A stretch of DNA of 64,000 bases. Origin: Flavobacterium sp. RSP15. GTDB lineage: Bacteria; Bacteroidota; Bacteroidia; Flavobacteriales; Flavobacteriaceae. Position numbers and translations under genes: made by a program. Position 1 is the first letter of the stretch, and each line of letters opens with the position of its first letter. Location: the NCBI RefSeq assembly GCF_003968755.1, contig NZ_RYDL01000004.1, forward strand, positions 124,001-188,000, in the 5' to 3' direction. Positions 45,001-54,600 of this stretch are shown here, in pieces. The notes beneath the pieces were generated by a model. That model searched no databases, had not been told where the DNA came from, and saw only the letters and a list, made by a program, of their open reading frames with translations.

Positions 45001-48000
45001 GAAAAGACCGAGAGAACAAAGAAATTGATTTCAAAGAACGACCTAATTTCAACTCCTTAAATACTATTGTAGCCACCTCCACTTTGGAGATGGGTATTGA
45101 TATTGGAACATTGAATACTGCTATCAATAATTCCGTACCACCACTAACATCTAATTTTCTGCAAAGAGTGGGACGTGCTGGGCGTTCTTCTGGAACGGCT
45201 ATGATAGCTACATTTGCCCAAAGCAAAGCACACGATCTTTTTTATTTTGAAGAGCCCTCTGATATGATGGAAGGTGAAATAGCGACACCCGGTTGTTATC
45301 TTGAAGCCAAAGAAATTTTATACAGACACTTTTTGGCTTATTGTTTGGACAATTGGGCTACAGCAGACCCTAAAAACAATACCATCCCCGGAAAAATTAT
45401 TGCATTACGGTTGTCTAATACTGATCTTAACGCTGCCGAATTTATTGTCAACCGAATTATTTCATACATCAAATCAAATGAACTGATATTAGTAAATCGA
45501 TTTATCGATTTTTATAAACCAGACCTCAATAACGAAAGCAGAGTATTAGAAGAACTGAAATTATTTTTAGCAGAAGATGTGTTTTACGAAAGAATAAAAA
45601 GAGTATTCAAAAAAGTAAAAGAAGAATTGATCAGCATTCAAAAGAAGAGAAAAGAGATTGATGAAATCATCAAGAAAAACAATTTACCTGAAACTGATGA
45701 GGAGAGAAAAAATTTAGAAGGAGATAAAAAAGCACTATCAGGATTACGAAAAATAATAGAAAAAAGGGCAATATTAGAACATTTAACTAATGTTGGTTTA
45801 TTGCCTAACTATGCTTTTCCAGAAACAGGAGTTACATTAAATGCTTGGGTAAATGCTAACAAACCTAAAGCAAGTACTGGTTTACCAACAAACAAACAAT
45901 TTGAGATAATCAGGTCTTCCAATGTAGCTATAAGAGAATTAGCACCTGACAATGTATTTTATTCACAGGGTTATAAATTAGCCATTTCAGGATTAAATAC
46001 TTTCGATTGGAAAGATGCTGATGTTTTAATTAAAAAACGTTTTTGTTCCAATTGTGACCACATAGAAAATAATGCGACCACTACGGAGACGAATTGTCCC
46101 AAATGTGGTGACAACTCTTGGTCTTCAGCAAAAAATCAACACACTTTTGTGAAAATAAGTGGCGTAAAATCAATCAATACCCGAGAAAATGCAACATTAG
46201 ACGATAGTAGTGATGATAGAGATGTAATTACATATAGAATTTCAAAACATATAAAATTCGATTACAATACCTTTCAAGGTGCTTGGGGGATGAAAAATAT
46301 TCCATTCGGTATAGAATATGTGAAAAATGTAGATATAACAGAAGTTAATTTAGGATTATCATCAGTTACGGATGCAAATAAAATTACTATCAATAATTTA
46401 GAAGACATTCCAAATCACGGCTTTGTAACCTGCAAACATTGTGGAAAAAGCAGCTCAACACCACACAAAGCAAAAAATAAAGAGAATAATAATTTCAAAT
46501 TCCATTACGGCTATTGCAAAAATAAAGACTATGATTACCAGGGTAAAACCGATGCCGTTTTTGAAGAAGTTTTCTTATTTCGAGAAATAAAAACAGAAGC
46601 GCTCAAAGTATTGTTACCTGTTCAAGATTTGGAAAGCGAAGCCCAAGTAAATATGTTTAAAGCGGGTTTAGAACTGGGATTAAAAAAATATTACAAAGGA
46701 AATCCGCAACACCTCAATATTGTAAACTATTCCGAATTCAATAAGCAAAACAGCCGATTTGATAAATACTTGGTAATACTCGATAACATTCCGGGCGGTA
46801 CAGGATATTTAGAAAAACTTTTCAATCCATCTGAATTTACCGAAGTAATTAAAAAAGCTTATGAAGCAATCAAAGAATGTAATTGCCAGCACAACGGAAA
46901 AGATGGTTGTTATCGTTGCATTTATACCTACTCCAATCAATACATTCAAGAAGATTTAAGCAGAAATAAAGCAGAAATTTTATTCAAAAAAATTGTAGAT
47001 AATTCAAGTGGATGGGAACCCTATTCCTCAGGTTTAGGTTCATTGTCAGGTAACGGTCAAATTGAAGAAAGTGAACTGGAAGATCGCTTTATCAGGAGCC
47101 TACGGAATTATTGTGCTAAAAACGCAGAACAAGGATTCATTTTCGAAAGTTATGTAGAAGATGCTATCATTAATTATAAATTAAAAACAGTTAACGGGGA
47201 TTATACTTTTTACTATGTAATAAGACCCCAATTGGAACTAGGACCTGCGGAAAACGTGAAATACAAAACACGTTCAGACTTTTACATTTCATTAACAAGC
47301 GCTGAGAAAGAAGGCGTTACCTTAAGCGATGACAAAATTACAAGCGTAAAGAATATTGCAGTATATCTCGATGGATATACCTACCACGCTACTAAAGAAA
47401 ATTGCCGTTTTTATAATGATTTGCAAAAACGAAATGCAATAGTAGAATCGGGTGATAAAATTACCTGGTCACTTTCGTGGTCAGATATTGAAAAATTCGA
47501 TGCTATTGAAAAAGAAAGCGATCAGGTTTCAAAACAATTTAAAAAAGATGCCTTAGCAGTGGATAGCATCAAATACAAAACAACGATTGAGTTTTTCAAA
47601 AAAATACCTTATTGGAATAATTACAATAGTGATTTTATGCAAACAAAAAACGCAATGGATCGATTATGCTGGCTGTTGTCTAATCCACTGCAAGAGCAAT
47701 TTCCAAAACAAAAAATAGGGTTAGCATTAGCAATACAACAAACCAAATTTGCAATTCCATCTATGGAAGCTATCGAATTAATTGAAGTTTTAAATAAGCC
47801 TTCGATTGTTATTAACCCAACAGTACAGGCTACAAATAAAAACCAAGGGAATTTTTATAACCTTCCTGACAACCAGTTAAAATATGATTTTGCAAGTCTA
47901 GTTTTTGGTATTCGATTAAATGATTTATCAATAAAAGCAGCCTGTAGCGTAACCGAATTGCAAGAAAATCTTGAAAAACAAAATTGGGAGCTGTTTTGGC

Positions 48001-48347
48001 AACTTTACAATTTAATTCAAGAGGATTGCGTATTGGTAAATGAAACTATTGATACTACTATTTTACCAACTAATACGGATGAAACAATAGATAAATACAA
48101 TTGTCTAAAATACCACGAAAAGGAATTGCATCAAATTGTGATACAATTGATAGACAACAATATTCCATTTAATGAAGAAGGCGGATTTTATATAGAATAT
48201 GAAGGCATTTATGCCGAAGCAATGCTCGGCTTTGAAAATATAAAAATAGTAATACAACCACTTTCCGATGAAGACAGAAAAATTTTTAAAAAGGCTGGTT
48301 ACCAAGAAATAAATACTAATGAATTTAATATAAATCAAATAATATGA
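42021..48347 (+). CDS. Giant DEAD/DEAH helicase with DUF1998-type region and nuclease-like C-terminus (DruE-like)
   Basis: This 2108-residue SF2 helicase has motif I TGTSSGKTE (about 100-108), motif II DELH (about 236-239), GTSATIG, and motifs V-VI in TSTLEMGIDIG and QRVGRAGRSSG (about 1047). It carries several CxxC pairs (CRDCGSSGW, CPECNSEN, CNNCGSF, CSNCDH, CPKCGD, CKHCGK). The DUF1998/MZB-like cluster CNCQHNGKDGCYRCIYTYSN is near 1620-1640, after DNIPGGTGYLEKLF. Residues 1685-1830 look like a Vsr/DUF559-type PD-(D/E)XK fold: TRSDFYISL, then VYLDGYTYHA and DLQKRNAIVESG. Size and order recall DruE of Druantia and the DrmA/DrmB functions of DISARM combined. The next gene overlaps by 4 bp. 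Confidence 0.85.
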   Translation: MLPLQQAYEVKHSILEYLKATFSFKDKVVHKAFYDFITQEEEGIFKGPYVSIKLPFVTANSADIMPLEIKPSFPPYDHQYKSFKRLNTTNNNIPKSTLITTGTSSGKTECFLYPILDFCHKNNHRPGIKVVILYPMNALATDQAKRLAEAIWNEPLLKGKIAAGLFIGEGKDKAKYPTDMGENHIIENRDSILDSPPDILLTNFKMLDYALMRAKFHNLWSYNLEDPSLLQFLVLDELHTYDGAQGTDVANLIRRLKLKLDIPKGQICAIGTSATIGSGEESKKLLCEYAEKVFGEEFKEEAIITENRLTVDDFFEGDEENLERFIPRQIGLLESRLQENETYENYINRQKRLWQIPETIDTVALGNELKKLKIVKDLIALTSTNIKSLHQLLYELSDRNSEFKTLAEWDEANELNPREEVVNSIVALISAAKTGKEKFPLLFIQIQIWIRELSGVLREMSETPKFTWKDKVAGENDPRALPAYFCRDCGSSGWLGIKDDNKNHFDTDPQKVYEYYFENHKNIYFINTTNHKHIEEYEPTNTINDYIGTKTLQLQEKEGTNTFKIQAVRKLNETRAKHICPECNSENTLSIIGTKIATLSSITVSQVLSSDLDPREDKYRKILAFTNSVQDAAHQAGFVEARNYRFTFRSSLQKVINKLDRPVTLEELQKEFIGYWKMNSDETKQNNELAYYYRFFPEDYKGKIELDKDYRIGSQFTEDFKKEFDERIRWEIVSEYGYNALIGRTLEKSGASAVKFDEEKIKSIFPILQDWLSQNNLISITETDLLPFINGILHRIRIRGGVNHEYLNKSRTGRLTRFDLNWYKDNRHFLNKMFGSRSRFPKVISASKQSGEIIDTTFTNTNNWYRSYFIKSFPMASAHQAIINDFYSRLLESLEEVKILDKVVLEGNNNYAILANAIIIENKVKKHVCNNCGSFLNVAASDTSTRNTRCLDYTCVNGVYEPDTKQKPNYYQLVYNRNRSPRIYAAEHTGILERKDRENKEIDFKERPNFNSLNTIVATSTLEMGIDIGTLNTAINNSVPPLTSNFLQRVGRAGRSSGTAMIATFAQSKAHDLFYFEEPSDMMEGEIATPGCYLEAKEILYRHFLAYCLDNWATADPKNNTIPGKIIALRLSNTDLNAAEFIVNRIISYIKSNELILVNRFIDFYKPDLNNESRVLEELKLFLAEDVFYERIKRVFKKVKEELISIQKKRKEIDEIIKKNNLPETDEERKNLEGDKKALSGLRKIIEKRAILEHLTNVGLLPNYAFPETGVTLNAWVNANKPKASTGLPTNKQFEIIRSSNVAIRELAPDNVFYSQGYKLAISGLNTFDWKDADVLIKKRFCSNCDHIENNATTTETNCPKCGDNSWSSAKNQHTFVKISGVKSINTRENATLDDSSDDRDVITYRISKHIKFDYNTFQGAWGMKNIPFGIEYVKNVDITEVNLGLSSVTDANKITINNLEDIPNHGFVTCKHCGKSSSTPHKAKNKENNNFKFHYGYCKNKDYDYQGKTDAVFEEVFLFREIKTEALKVLLPVQDLESEAQVNMFKAGLELGLKKYYKGNPQHLNIVNYSEFNKQNSRFDKYLVILDNIPGGTGYLEKLFNPSEFTEVIKKAYEAIKECNCQHNGKDGCYRCIYTYSNQYIQEDLSRNKAEILFKKIVDNSSGWEPYSSGLGSLSGNGQIEESELEDRFIRSLRNYCAKNAEQGFIFESYVEDAIINYKLKTVNGDYTFYYVIRPQLELGPAENVKYKTRSDFYISLTSAEKEGVTLSDDKITSVKNIAVYLDGYTYHATKENCRFYNDLQKRNAIVESGDKITWSLSWSDIEKFDAIEKESDQVSKQFKKDALAVDSIKYKTTIEFFKKIPYWNNYNSDFMQTKNAMDRLCWLLSNPLQEQFPKQKIGLALAIQQTKFAIPSMEAIELIEVLNKPSIVINPTVQATNKNQGNFYNLPDNQLKYDFASLVFGIRLNDLSIKAACSVTELQENLEKQNWELFWQLYNLIQEDCVLVNETIDTTILPTNTDETIDKYNCLKYHEKELHQIVIQLIDNNIPFNEEGGFYIEYEGIYAEAMLGFENIKIVIQPLSDEDRKIFKKAGYQEINTNEFNINQII

Positions 48348-50437
48348 TGAAGCTTTTCATTCACGATAAATGTATGGAGCAATTATTTGAATTGCCAAAA
48401 TCCACCCAAAAAAAGGTGCTTGAATTTCAAAGAAAATTTAGAGAAAACTCAAAATCAAGTGCTATTAATTTCGAGTCCATTTCTACTTTCAAGGACCAAC
48501 AATTAAGAACGGCAAGAATTGATGATAAGTACAGAGCAATCGTAAAAGCTCCGGTATCAGGAGATAATTACTATTTGCTATGGGTTGACAATCACGACGA
48601 AGCAATGGATTGGGCTAAAAACAAAGTCTTTCATTGGAATGACAATACCGATACAGCTCAAATATTTACGGCTCCTGAAGCAGAAATTACAATTAACACA
48701 CTAACTGATGCTTTACAAACACCACGTTTATTTGATGGTTTTTCAAACGAACAGCTAGTACAAATTGGTGTGCCATCCCTAACATTAAGTTTAGTTCGTA
48801 GTCTAAAAGACCTTAATGAATTAGGTGATAGTGAAAAATATATCCCAACAGATGCTTTTGAAAATCTATTTTACCTAACCGAAGGACTCAACATTGAACT
48901 GCTAATTGCTGAAATTAACGAAGGGAAATCAAAAGCTACGGAACAAGAGGCAAAAGCAAACAGCATCAACAACAAACGAAGTTTTGTTGAGGTAGATGAT
49001 GATTTAATGTCTGAAATCATAAACGGGGATTTAAGCAAATGGCAAATTTACCTTCACCCATCACAACGTAAATTAGTCGAACCTGATTTCAAAGGTTCTG
49101 TAAGAGTTACGGGCGGTGCTGGTACAGGAAAAACAGTAGTAGCTCTGCACAGATTGAAAAAGTTAACTTCAATTTTAATTGATGGAGATGACAGAAAAAT
49201 AGTATTTACGACTTTTACCAATGCATTAACACAAAACTTGACGGTGCTGGCAGATAAATTAAATATTGATAAAAGCAAAATAGTCATCACTAATATTGAT
49301 ACCCTTTTACGTGATTTAGCGAAAGAATACAATTTGGTAGATAATAATGTTAGAATTTTAGATTTCTACAATTCAAAATCAAGTTACGAGCTTTGGGACG
49401 ATTTCTTGGAACAAAATTTAACCGAATTTGACACCTTGTTTCTAACTGCTGAATATCAGAACGTAATTCTTTTTAATGACCTTAAAAATATAGAAGATTA
49501 TCTAAAAGTTAGCCGAATAGGTCGTGGAAAACCCATTTCCCGTAAAGTAAAAATGGACGTTTGGGAATTGGTCGAAAAATACAACAAGAAAAAGAAAGAA
49601 GAGGATTATGTTGACAGGGCAGAATTATTTAACGTGGTGACAAACCACTTGAAAACGCTTCCACTTAGACCTTTCAAAAATGTAATTACAGACGAAGTGC
49701 AGGATTTATCCAATGTTGAACTTAGGTTCCTTAGAGCTTTAGTGGAAGAAAAAGTAAATGATTTATTTTTGGTTGGTGATCCTTATCAGAAGATTTATGC
49801 AAGAAAAATTAATTTCACTGCTGCAGGAATTTCAATAAGAGGAAACCGTAGTAAACAGTTGAAAATAAATTATAGAACTTCAGAAGAAATAAAACGTTTG
49901 GCAGTTACTGCCGTTCAGGGTATCAACTATGATGATTTTGATGGAGAAACTGAAAAATTAAACGGCTATTTATCCTTATTTCACGGAGAATTACCAACCT
50001 ACCAAGTCTTTAAAACAAAATCGGATGAAATAAATGCTATCCTCATTCATATTGAAGAATTAAAAGAAAGAGGATTTAAGCTCAATGATATTGCATTGGC
50101 TTTTAGAACCAAAGAGGCATTAAAAGAAGTAAAAACGGCATTACATAAAAATAAAATTCCTTTTTCTGATAATGCAACCGTTGGGAAAAGTAATTCAGGA
50201 GTTACACTTTCAACATTCCACGGTTTAAAAGGATTGGAATTTAAGGCGGTAATGCTTTGCGATGTAAACAAAAGAACAGTACCCTTGATGATCCAAAAAA
50301 TGGACACAATGGAACAACAAGAAAAAGAAGACTATTTAAATAGTGAAAAATCACTTTTATATGTTGCAATGACCAGAGCCATCAGTGTTTTGAAAATAGT
50401 GGGAACAGGGATAAAATCGGAATTAATAAACATTTAA
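48344..50437 (+). CDS. UvrD-family helicase with RelE/ParE-like N-terminal domain
   Basis: The 697-residue protein begins with about 95 residues resembling RelE/ParE toxins: KLFIHDKCMEQLFELPKSTQ, then RTARIDDKYRAIVKAP and YYLLWVDNHDEAMDWA. A UvrD-like SF1 helicase follows, with Walker A GGAGTGKTVVALHR (about 257-270), Walker B ITDEVQDLSN (about 447-456), LVGDPYQKIYARK, and late motifs STFHGLKGLEFKAVML and LLYVAMTRA. The start overlaps the end of the giant helicase gene (ATGA), so the two products are made together. It is the last gene of the array; the next gene is 95 bp away and separately spaced. Confidence 0.87.
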   Translation: MMKLFIHDKCMEQLFELPKSTQKKVLEFQRKFRENSKSSAINFESISTFKDQQLRTARIDDKYRAIVKAPVSGDNYYLLWVDNHDEAMDWAKNKVFHWNDNTDTAQIFTAPEAEITINTLTDALQTPRLFDGFSNEQLVQIGVPSLTLSLVRSLKDLNELGDSEKYIPTDAFENLFYLTEGLNIELLIAEINEGKSKATEQEAKANSINNKRSFVEVDDDLMSEIINGDLSKWQIYLHPSQRKLVEPDFKGSVRVTGGAGTGKTVVALHRLKKLTSILIDGDDRKIVFTTFTNALTQNLTVLADKLNIDKSKIVITNIDTLLRDLAKEYNLVDNNVRILDFYNSKSSYELWDDFLEQNLTEFDTLFLTAEYQNVILFNDLKNIEDYLKVSRIGRGKPISRKVKMDVWELVEKYNKKKKEEDYVDRAELFNVVTNHLKTLPLRPFKNVITDEVQDLSNVELRFLRALVEEKVNDLFLVGDPYQKIYARKINFTAAGISIRGNRSKQLKINYRTSEEIKRLAVTAVQGINYDDFDGETEKLNGYLSLFHGELPTYQVFKTKSDEINAILIHIEELKERGFKLNDIALAFRTKEALKEVKTALHKNKIPFSDNATVGKSNSGVTLSTFHGLKGLEFKAVMLCDVNKRTVPLMIQKMDTMEQQEKEDYLNSEKSLLYVAMTRAISVLKIVGTGIKSELINI

Positions 50438-50532
50438 TTTTACAAATTAAGGGTAATTTAACCCCTTAAAGTTGAGGGTATATAAGAATTATACCCAATT
50501 TGAGGATGATAAAAACAGGACGATAACAAACT

Positions 50533-51366
50533 ATGATAAAGAGAAACTATTATTCAGTTAGGACAGGAAAAATATCGCCAGACCAACAAGTTAATTTTGA
50601 GGTTCTGAAAAAGTTGTTTTCGGTGACATACAACAAATTAAATACTGACGGATATTTTCAAAAATATTTCGGAATTAACTGTGAAGACGGATACATTCCT
50701 GGAGAATTGGGCGAGGAAATTGAAGCAATGATATTTGTGAATTTAAGAAAAGACAACCTATATCCAATTTACCAAAACTTACCCAATTATACCGAAGACG
50801 ATTTCTTTGACATAATTGAGTTTCTTTACGACCACTGCTCAAAAGGACTTAATGGACATTACCACAACTGGAACAACTGTGGGTATCATTATGAAGAATT
50901 TAATGACATTGAAGGTCAGAAACAATACAGAGAACTACTGAACCCTATCTTACGAGAATACAAAGACGGTTTTGAAATTTCGGAAAGTGGCGAAATTTTG
51001 ATCTTATCAGACAATGGTCTTTCAAACTTATTTGAAGCGGACATTCCAACAAATGAAAAGGAAAACGTTTCTAATAAAATAAACTCTGCAATTTTAAAAT
51101 TCAGACGATACAAATCCACGCTTGACGACAGAAGAGAAGCAATTAGGGAACTTGCAGATGTTTTGGAATTTATTAGGCCAGCAATTAAGGAACATTTAAA
51201 CAAAAAAGACGAGAATGATATTTTTAATATCGCTAATAATTTCGGTATTAGACACCATAACAAAGACCAGCAGACAGAGTATGACAAAGCAATATGGTAT
51301 AGTTGGATTTTCTATTACTACTTGGCAACATTACACGCAGTTTTACGAATGACAAATAAGAAATGA
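50533..51366 (+). CDS. Unknown protein with possible HEPN-like C-terminus
   Basis: The 277-residue protein has an N-terminal region with GELGEEIEAMIFVNLR. A helical C-terminal part reads DRREAIRELADVLEFIRPAIKEHL, then NNFGIRHHNKDQQTEYDKAIWYSWIFYYYLATLHAVLR. The tail resembles the helical repeats of abortive-infection C-terminal or HEPN-like domains, where an arginine and histidine near RHH could be catalytic. The match is by eye and weak. It follows the helicase array on the same strand, with a 95-bp gap that suggests a separate or internal promoter. It may be an accessory or independent defence gene. Confidence 0.5.
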   Translation: MIKRNYYSVRTGKISPDQQVNFEVLKKLFSVTYNKLNTDGYFQKYFGINCEDGYIPGELGEEIEAMIFVNLRKDNLYPIYQNLPNYTEDDFFDIIEFLYDHCSKGLNGHYHNWNNCGYHYEEFNDIEGQKQYRELLNPILREYKDGFEISESGEILILSDNGLSNLFEADIPTNEKENVSNKINSAILKFRRYKSTLDDRREAIRELADVLEFIRPAIKEHLNKKDENDIFNIANNFGIRHHNKDQQTEYDKAIWYSWIFYYYLATLHAVLRMTNKK

Positions 51367-51536
51367 ATATAAAAACTGGGGATAACCGCGCGTTTACAAT
51401 AGTCATAATTGATTGCTCTACAGACAGTTTTGTTGTTACAGTTAGTTCAATTCTACGAAATAGCATTTGTGGAAAAAGCCTGCCCATCGCAAATCTGCAA
51501 AATGTTTTGTTTAACCCTGTGATTATGGGAAATTAA
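51363..51536 (+). CDS. Possible 57-residue open frame overlapping the previous stop
   Basis: ATG 51363 overlaps the preceding stop codon (ATGA) and the frame runs to TAA 51536. It contains IANLQN, encoded by the 15-bp repeat ATCGCAAATCTGCAA. The same repeat is read in the same frame as IANLQY in the remnant at 55974-56099. It may be a real coupled small gene or the relic of a gene that was split. Low confidence. Confidence 0.25.
   Translation: MNIKTGDNRAFTIVIIDCSTDSFVVTVSSILRNSICGKSLPIANLQNVLFNPVIMGN
51486..51500 (+). repeat. 15-bp direct repeat, left of the Mrr-STAND gene
   Basis: ATCGCAAATCTGCAA is identical to 56046-56060. The two copies are 4,560 bp apart and bracket exactly one gene, the 1426-residue NTPase. 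Confidence 0.6.
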
Positions 51537-51664
51537 TAATTTGATTGGGTTTGAAAAAAATATTGAAGATAAAAGGATTTAATAACTTCTTTAACAAATC
51601 AAAACATGTAAAACCAAATCATCTAGTAATATTAATTAATTTGCAAACGAAATAGTGTGTTATT

Positions 51665-54600
51665 ATGATTGATTTGATTAATTGGGAAAATTTAAGACCG
51701 TATAGTTCTACACAAAACAAAAGTTTTGAAGAATTATGCTTTCAAATATGTATAGAAGAGTATCAATCAATGGGTACTTTCGTCCGAATTGATGATAGTG
51801 GCGGCGGTGATGGTGTAGAATATTATTTGGAGTTTCCAAATGGTGATATATGGGGTTGGCAATGTAAATTTTTTGGAAGATTTGATGAAAGTGGTAGAAA
51901 AGAGCAAATTAAAAAATCATTACAAACTGCTTATATTAGACACAATTCTAAATTAAAAAAATGGGTTTTATGTTCTAAAAACTCAATGACAAATGATGAA
52001 AAAAAATGGTTAGATGGTATTGGAAGTTTAGTACATAAAGGAAATAATGTATTACCAGTTGATGCAGATATCATAATAGATCATTGGGGTGATAGTATTT
52101 TATTAAACTATTCAAGAAAATATCCAAGTATCCATAAATTCTTTTTTACGGATAAAATTTTAGATGAAAATTGGTTTCAAGAAAAGTTTGATTTGGTATA
52201 TAATTCAAATGTTATTAAAACAAAATATTTAGATAATCTTCACACAAAGGGCGATGTTGATGATTTTGTTATAAGACATATTGGAGGAAAAGAGTTAGTT
52301 GCCATAATTGAAAAACAAGAGAGTGATATTGATATTGAACATTTTCTAAAAGAGTATAATGCGAATATTAAAAGCATAAAAGATAATAAAAACAAATTTG
52401 AGTTTAATGAAATCTATGATGAAATAAAAGGATTTTTATTTTCAAATAATTATGATCTTATAGTTCAAGACGGTGTAAATTTAATTAATGAAATTAAGGA
52501 TTATTTAATACTTGACAACCATAAATTATCGACTGCACTTAATTTGAAAATTGATAATTATAAAAATAGATTTAGAGATTTTTATGAATTATATGTTGAG
52601 TATAAAAATGTAGAAAAACTAAAATCTATTCATTGGGATAATGAAGAATTAGAGACAAATAAAGAAGCAAAAATTAAGATAAAGGAATGCAGAGAAACCC
52701 TACTTGGCCCATATTTTACTATTCGTAATTACGATTATTATTTGACGATTTTTGAAGAACTTCGTTCTTTGAAAAATAATGAAATTCATATATCTGGCGA
52801 TGCTTCAAAAGGTAAAACTCATATTTCAGTCAATATTGTTAAAGAACATTTAGAACGAAAAAAACCAGCCATATTTATTTTTGGTAAAAATTTAAAAACG
52901 GAATTACCGTTAAAAGTACAATTAAGAGATATTCTAGATTTACCTACAGATTGGAGTTTTAGTGATTTTTTGAGTGTTTTGAATATATCTGGAAGAATAA
53001 ATAATACAAAAGCAATTTTGTTAATAGATGGCTTGAATGAAGCAATATATTGGAAAAGTGTTTGGGGTGATAATTTAGAAGAACTCATTAATGAAATAAG
53101 AACAAAATTCCCAAACATTCTAATAATTACCACTTTTAGAACATCTTATAAAAGAGAATTATTTTCTAAAGGTTATTTTAATTATTCAGAGTATTATAAT
53201 TCAAAAGAAATACAAGTTAATGGATTTAGTCATTATAATATAAATGAAGCAATTGATAAGTATTTTAAGCATTACAATATAAAACTTGAAAATCATTCTG
53301 GAGCATTAAATAGTTTTTCTGAACCACTTTATTTAAAAATATTTTGCGAAACAAAAAAAGGACAAACAGTATCTTTTCAAAATGAAGATTTATTCGATGT
53401 TTTTGATGAATATCTAATAAAATGCAATCAAAATATTACTCTAAAATTAAATTATGAGTTAAAATTCAATAAGAAATTTTCAATAAATATTCTTGAAAAA
53501 ATTTCTAAACTATTATGGGATAATAGTAGTAGAGAAATAAATTTTGACTTTGCGACTAATAATATAATTACTCAAGAACAGCTGTTGGTTTTTGAAAAAG
53601 AAGATCTTCTAATTTTTAGAGATTGGAACAATGTTGAGGTAATTACTTTTACATACGATTTGTTAAGTGGGTATTTAATAGCTAAAACTATAATTGATGA
53701 AATAAAGACCGTTGATGATATCAAAGTGTTAATAGTTTCAGAAAAATTTAAAAATGAACTTTTAATTAGAGAAACATTTCATCCATTATTTAATGATATT
53801 TTAAGATGTTTCTGTGTTTTAGCAATAAAAAGATTTGGCTTAGATTTCTATAAACTTGGTGAAAATAAAATAGTTGACGAATATATTTTAAATTCAGTTT
53901 TTGAGGTTAATAGAAGTACGATTATAGAAAACAAAGATTTTGTAATTAATATAATACACGAAAATTTCAAAAACATAAATAAACATAAACTGATATATGG
54001 ATTATTTCAAAGCACATATTTAGATAATCAACATCCGTTAAATATTCATTTACTTTCTGATTTACTTTTTGCTATGAAAGTTTCTGATAGAGATTTAAGT
54101 TGGTCAGAATACAATAGAATGAATAATGGAAATTATGATAGAGGATATAAAGATTTCATAGAAGGTTTTCAGATTGCTTGTGAAAGTAAGAAAGTATTAA
54201 AAACAGATAAAGTCCATTTGGCAGCTAAAAAAATTATGTGGTTTCTTACTTCAACCAATAGGGAATTAAGAGATTTATCAACACGAGCATTGTATTATTA
54301 TGGTAGAAAATGCCCAAATCAATTCCTTGAATTAGTTGAATATTCATTATCTATAAATGATCCGTATGTATGGGAAAGAACTCTTGCATCGTTATATGGT
54401 GTTGTATTAGCAAAGTACAATGATTTGAATGATACTAATTTTAAAGAGATTGTTCTTCCATTAATTGTAAATAGATTATATGAGTTAATTTTTAAGAAAG
54501 ACGCTCCATTTTCAACTACTCACATTTTAGCCAGAGATTATGCTTCAAAATGTATTGAAATTGGAATTAAACACAAAAAAGGATCATTAACGCTTATAGA

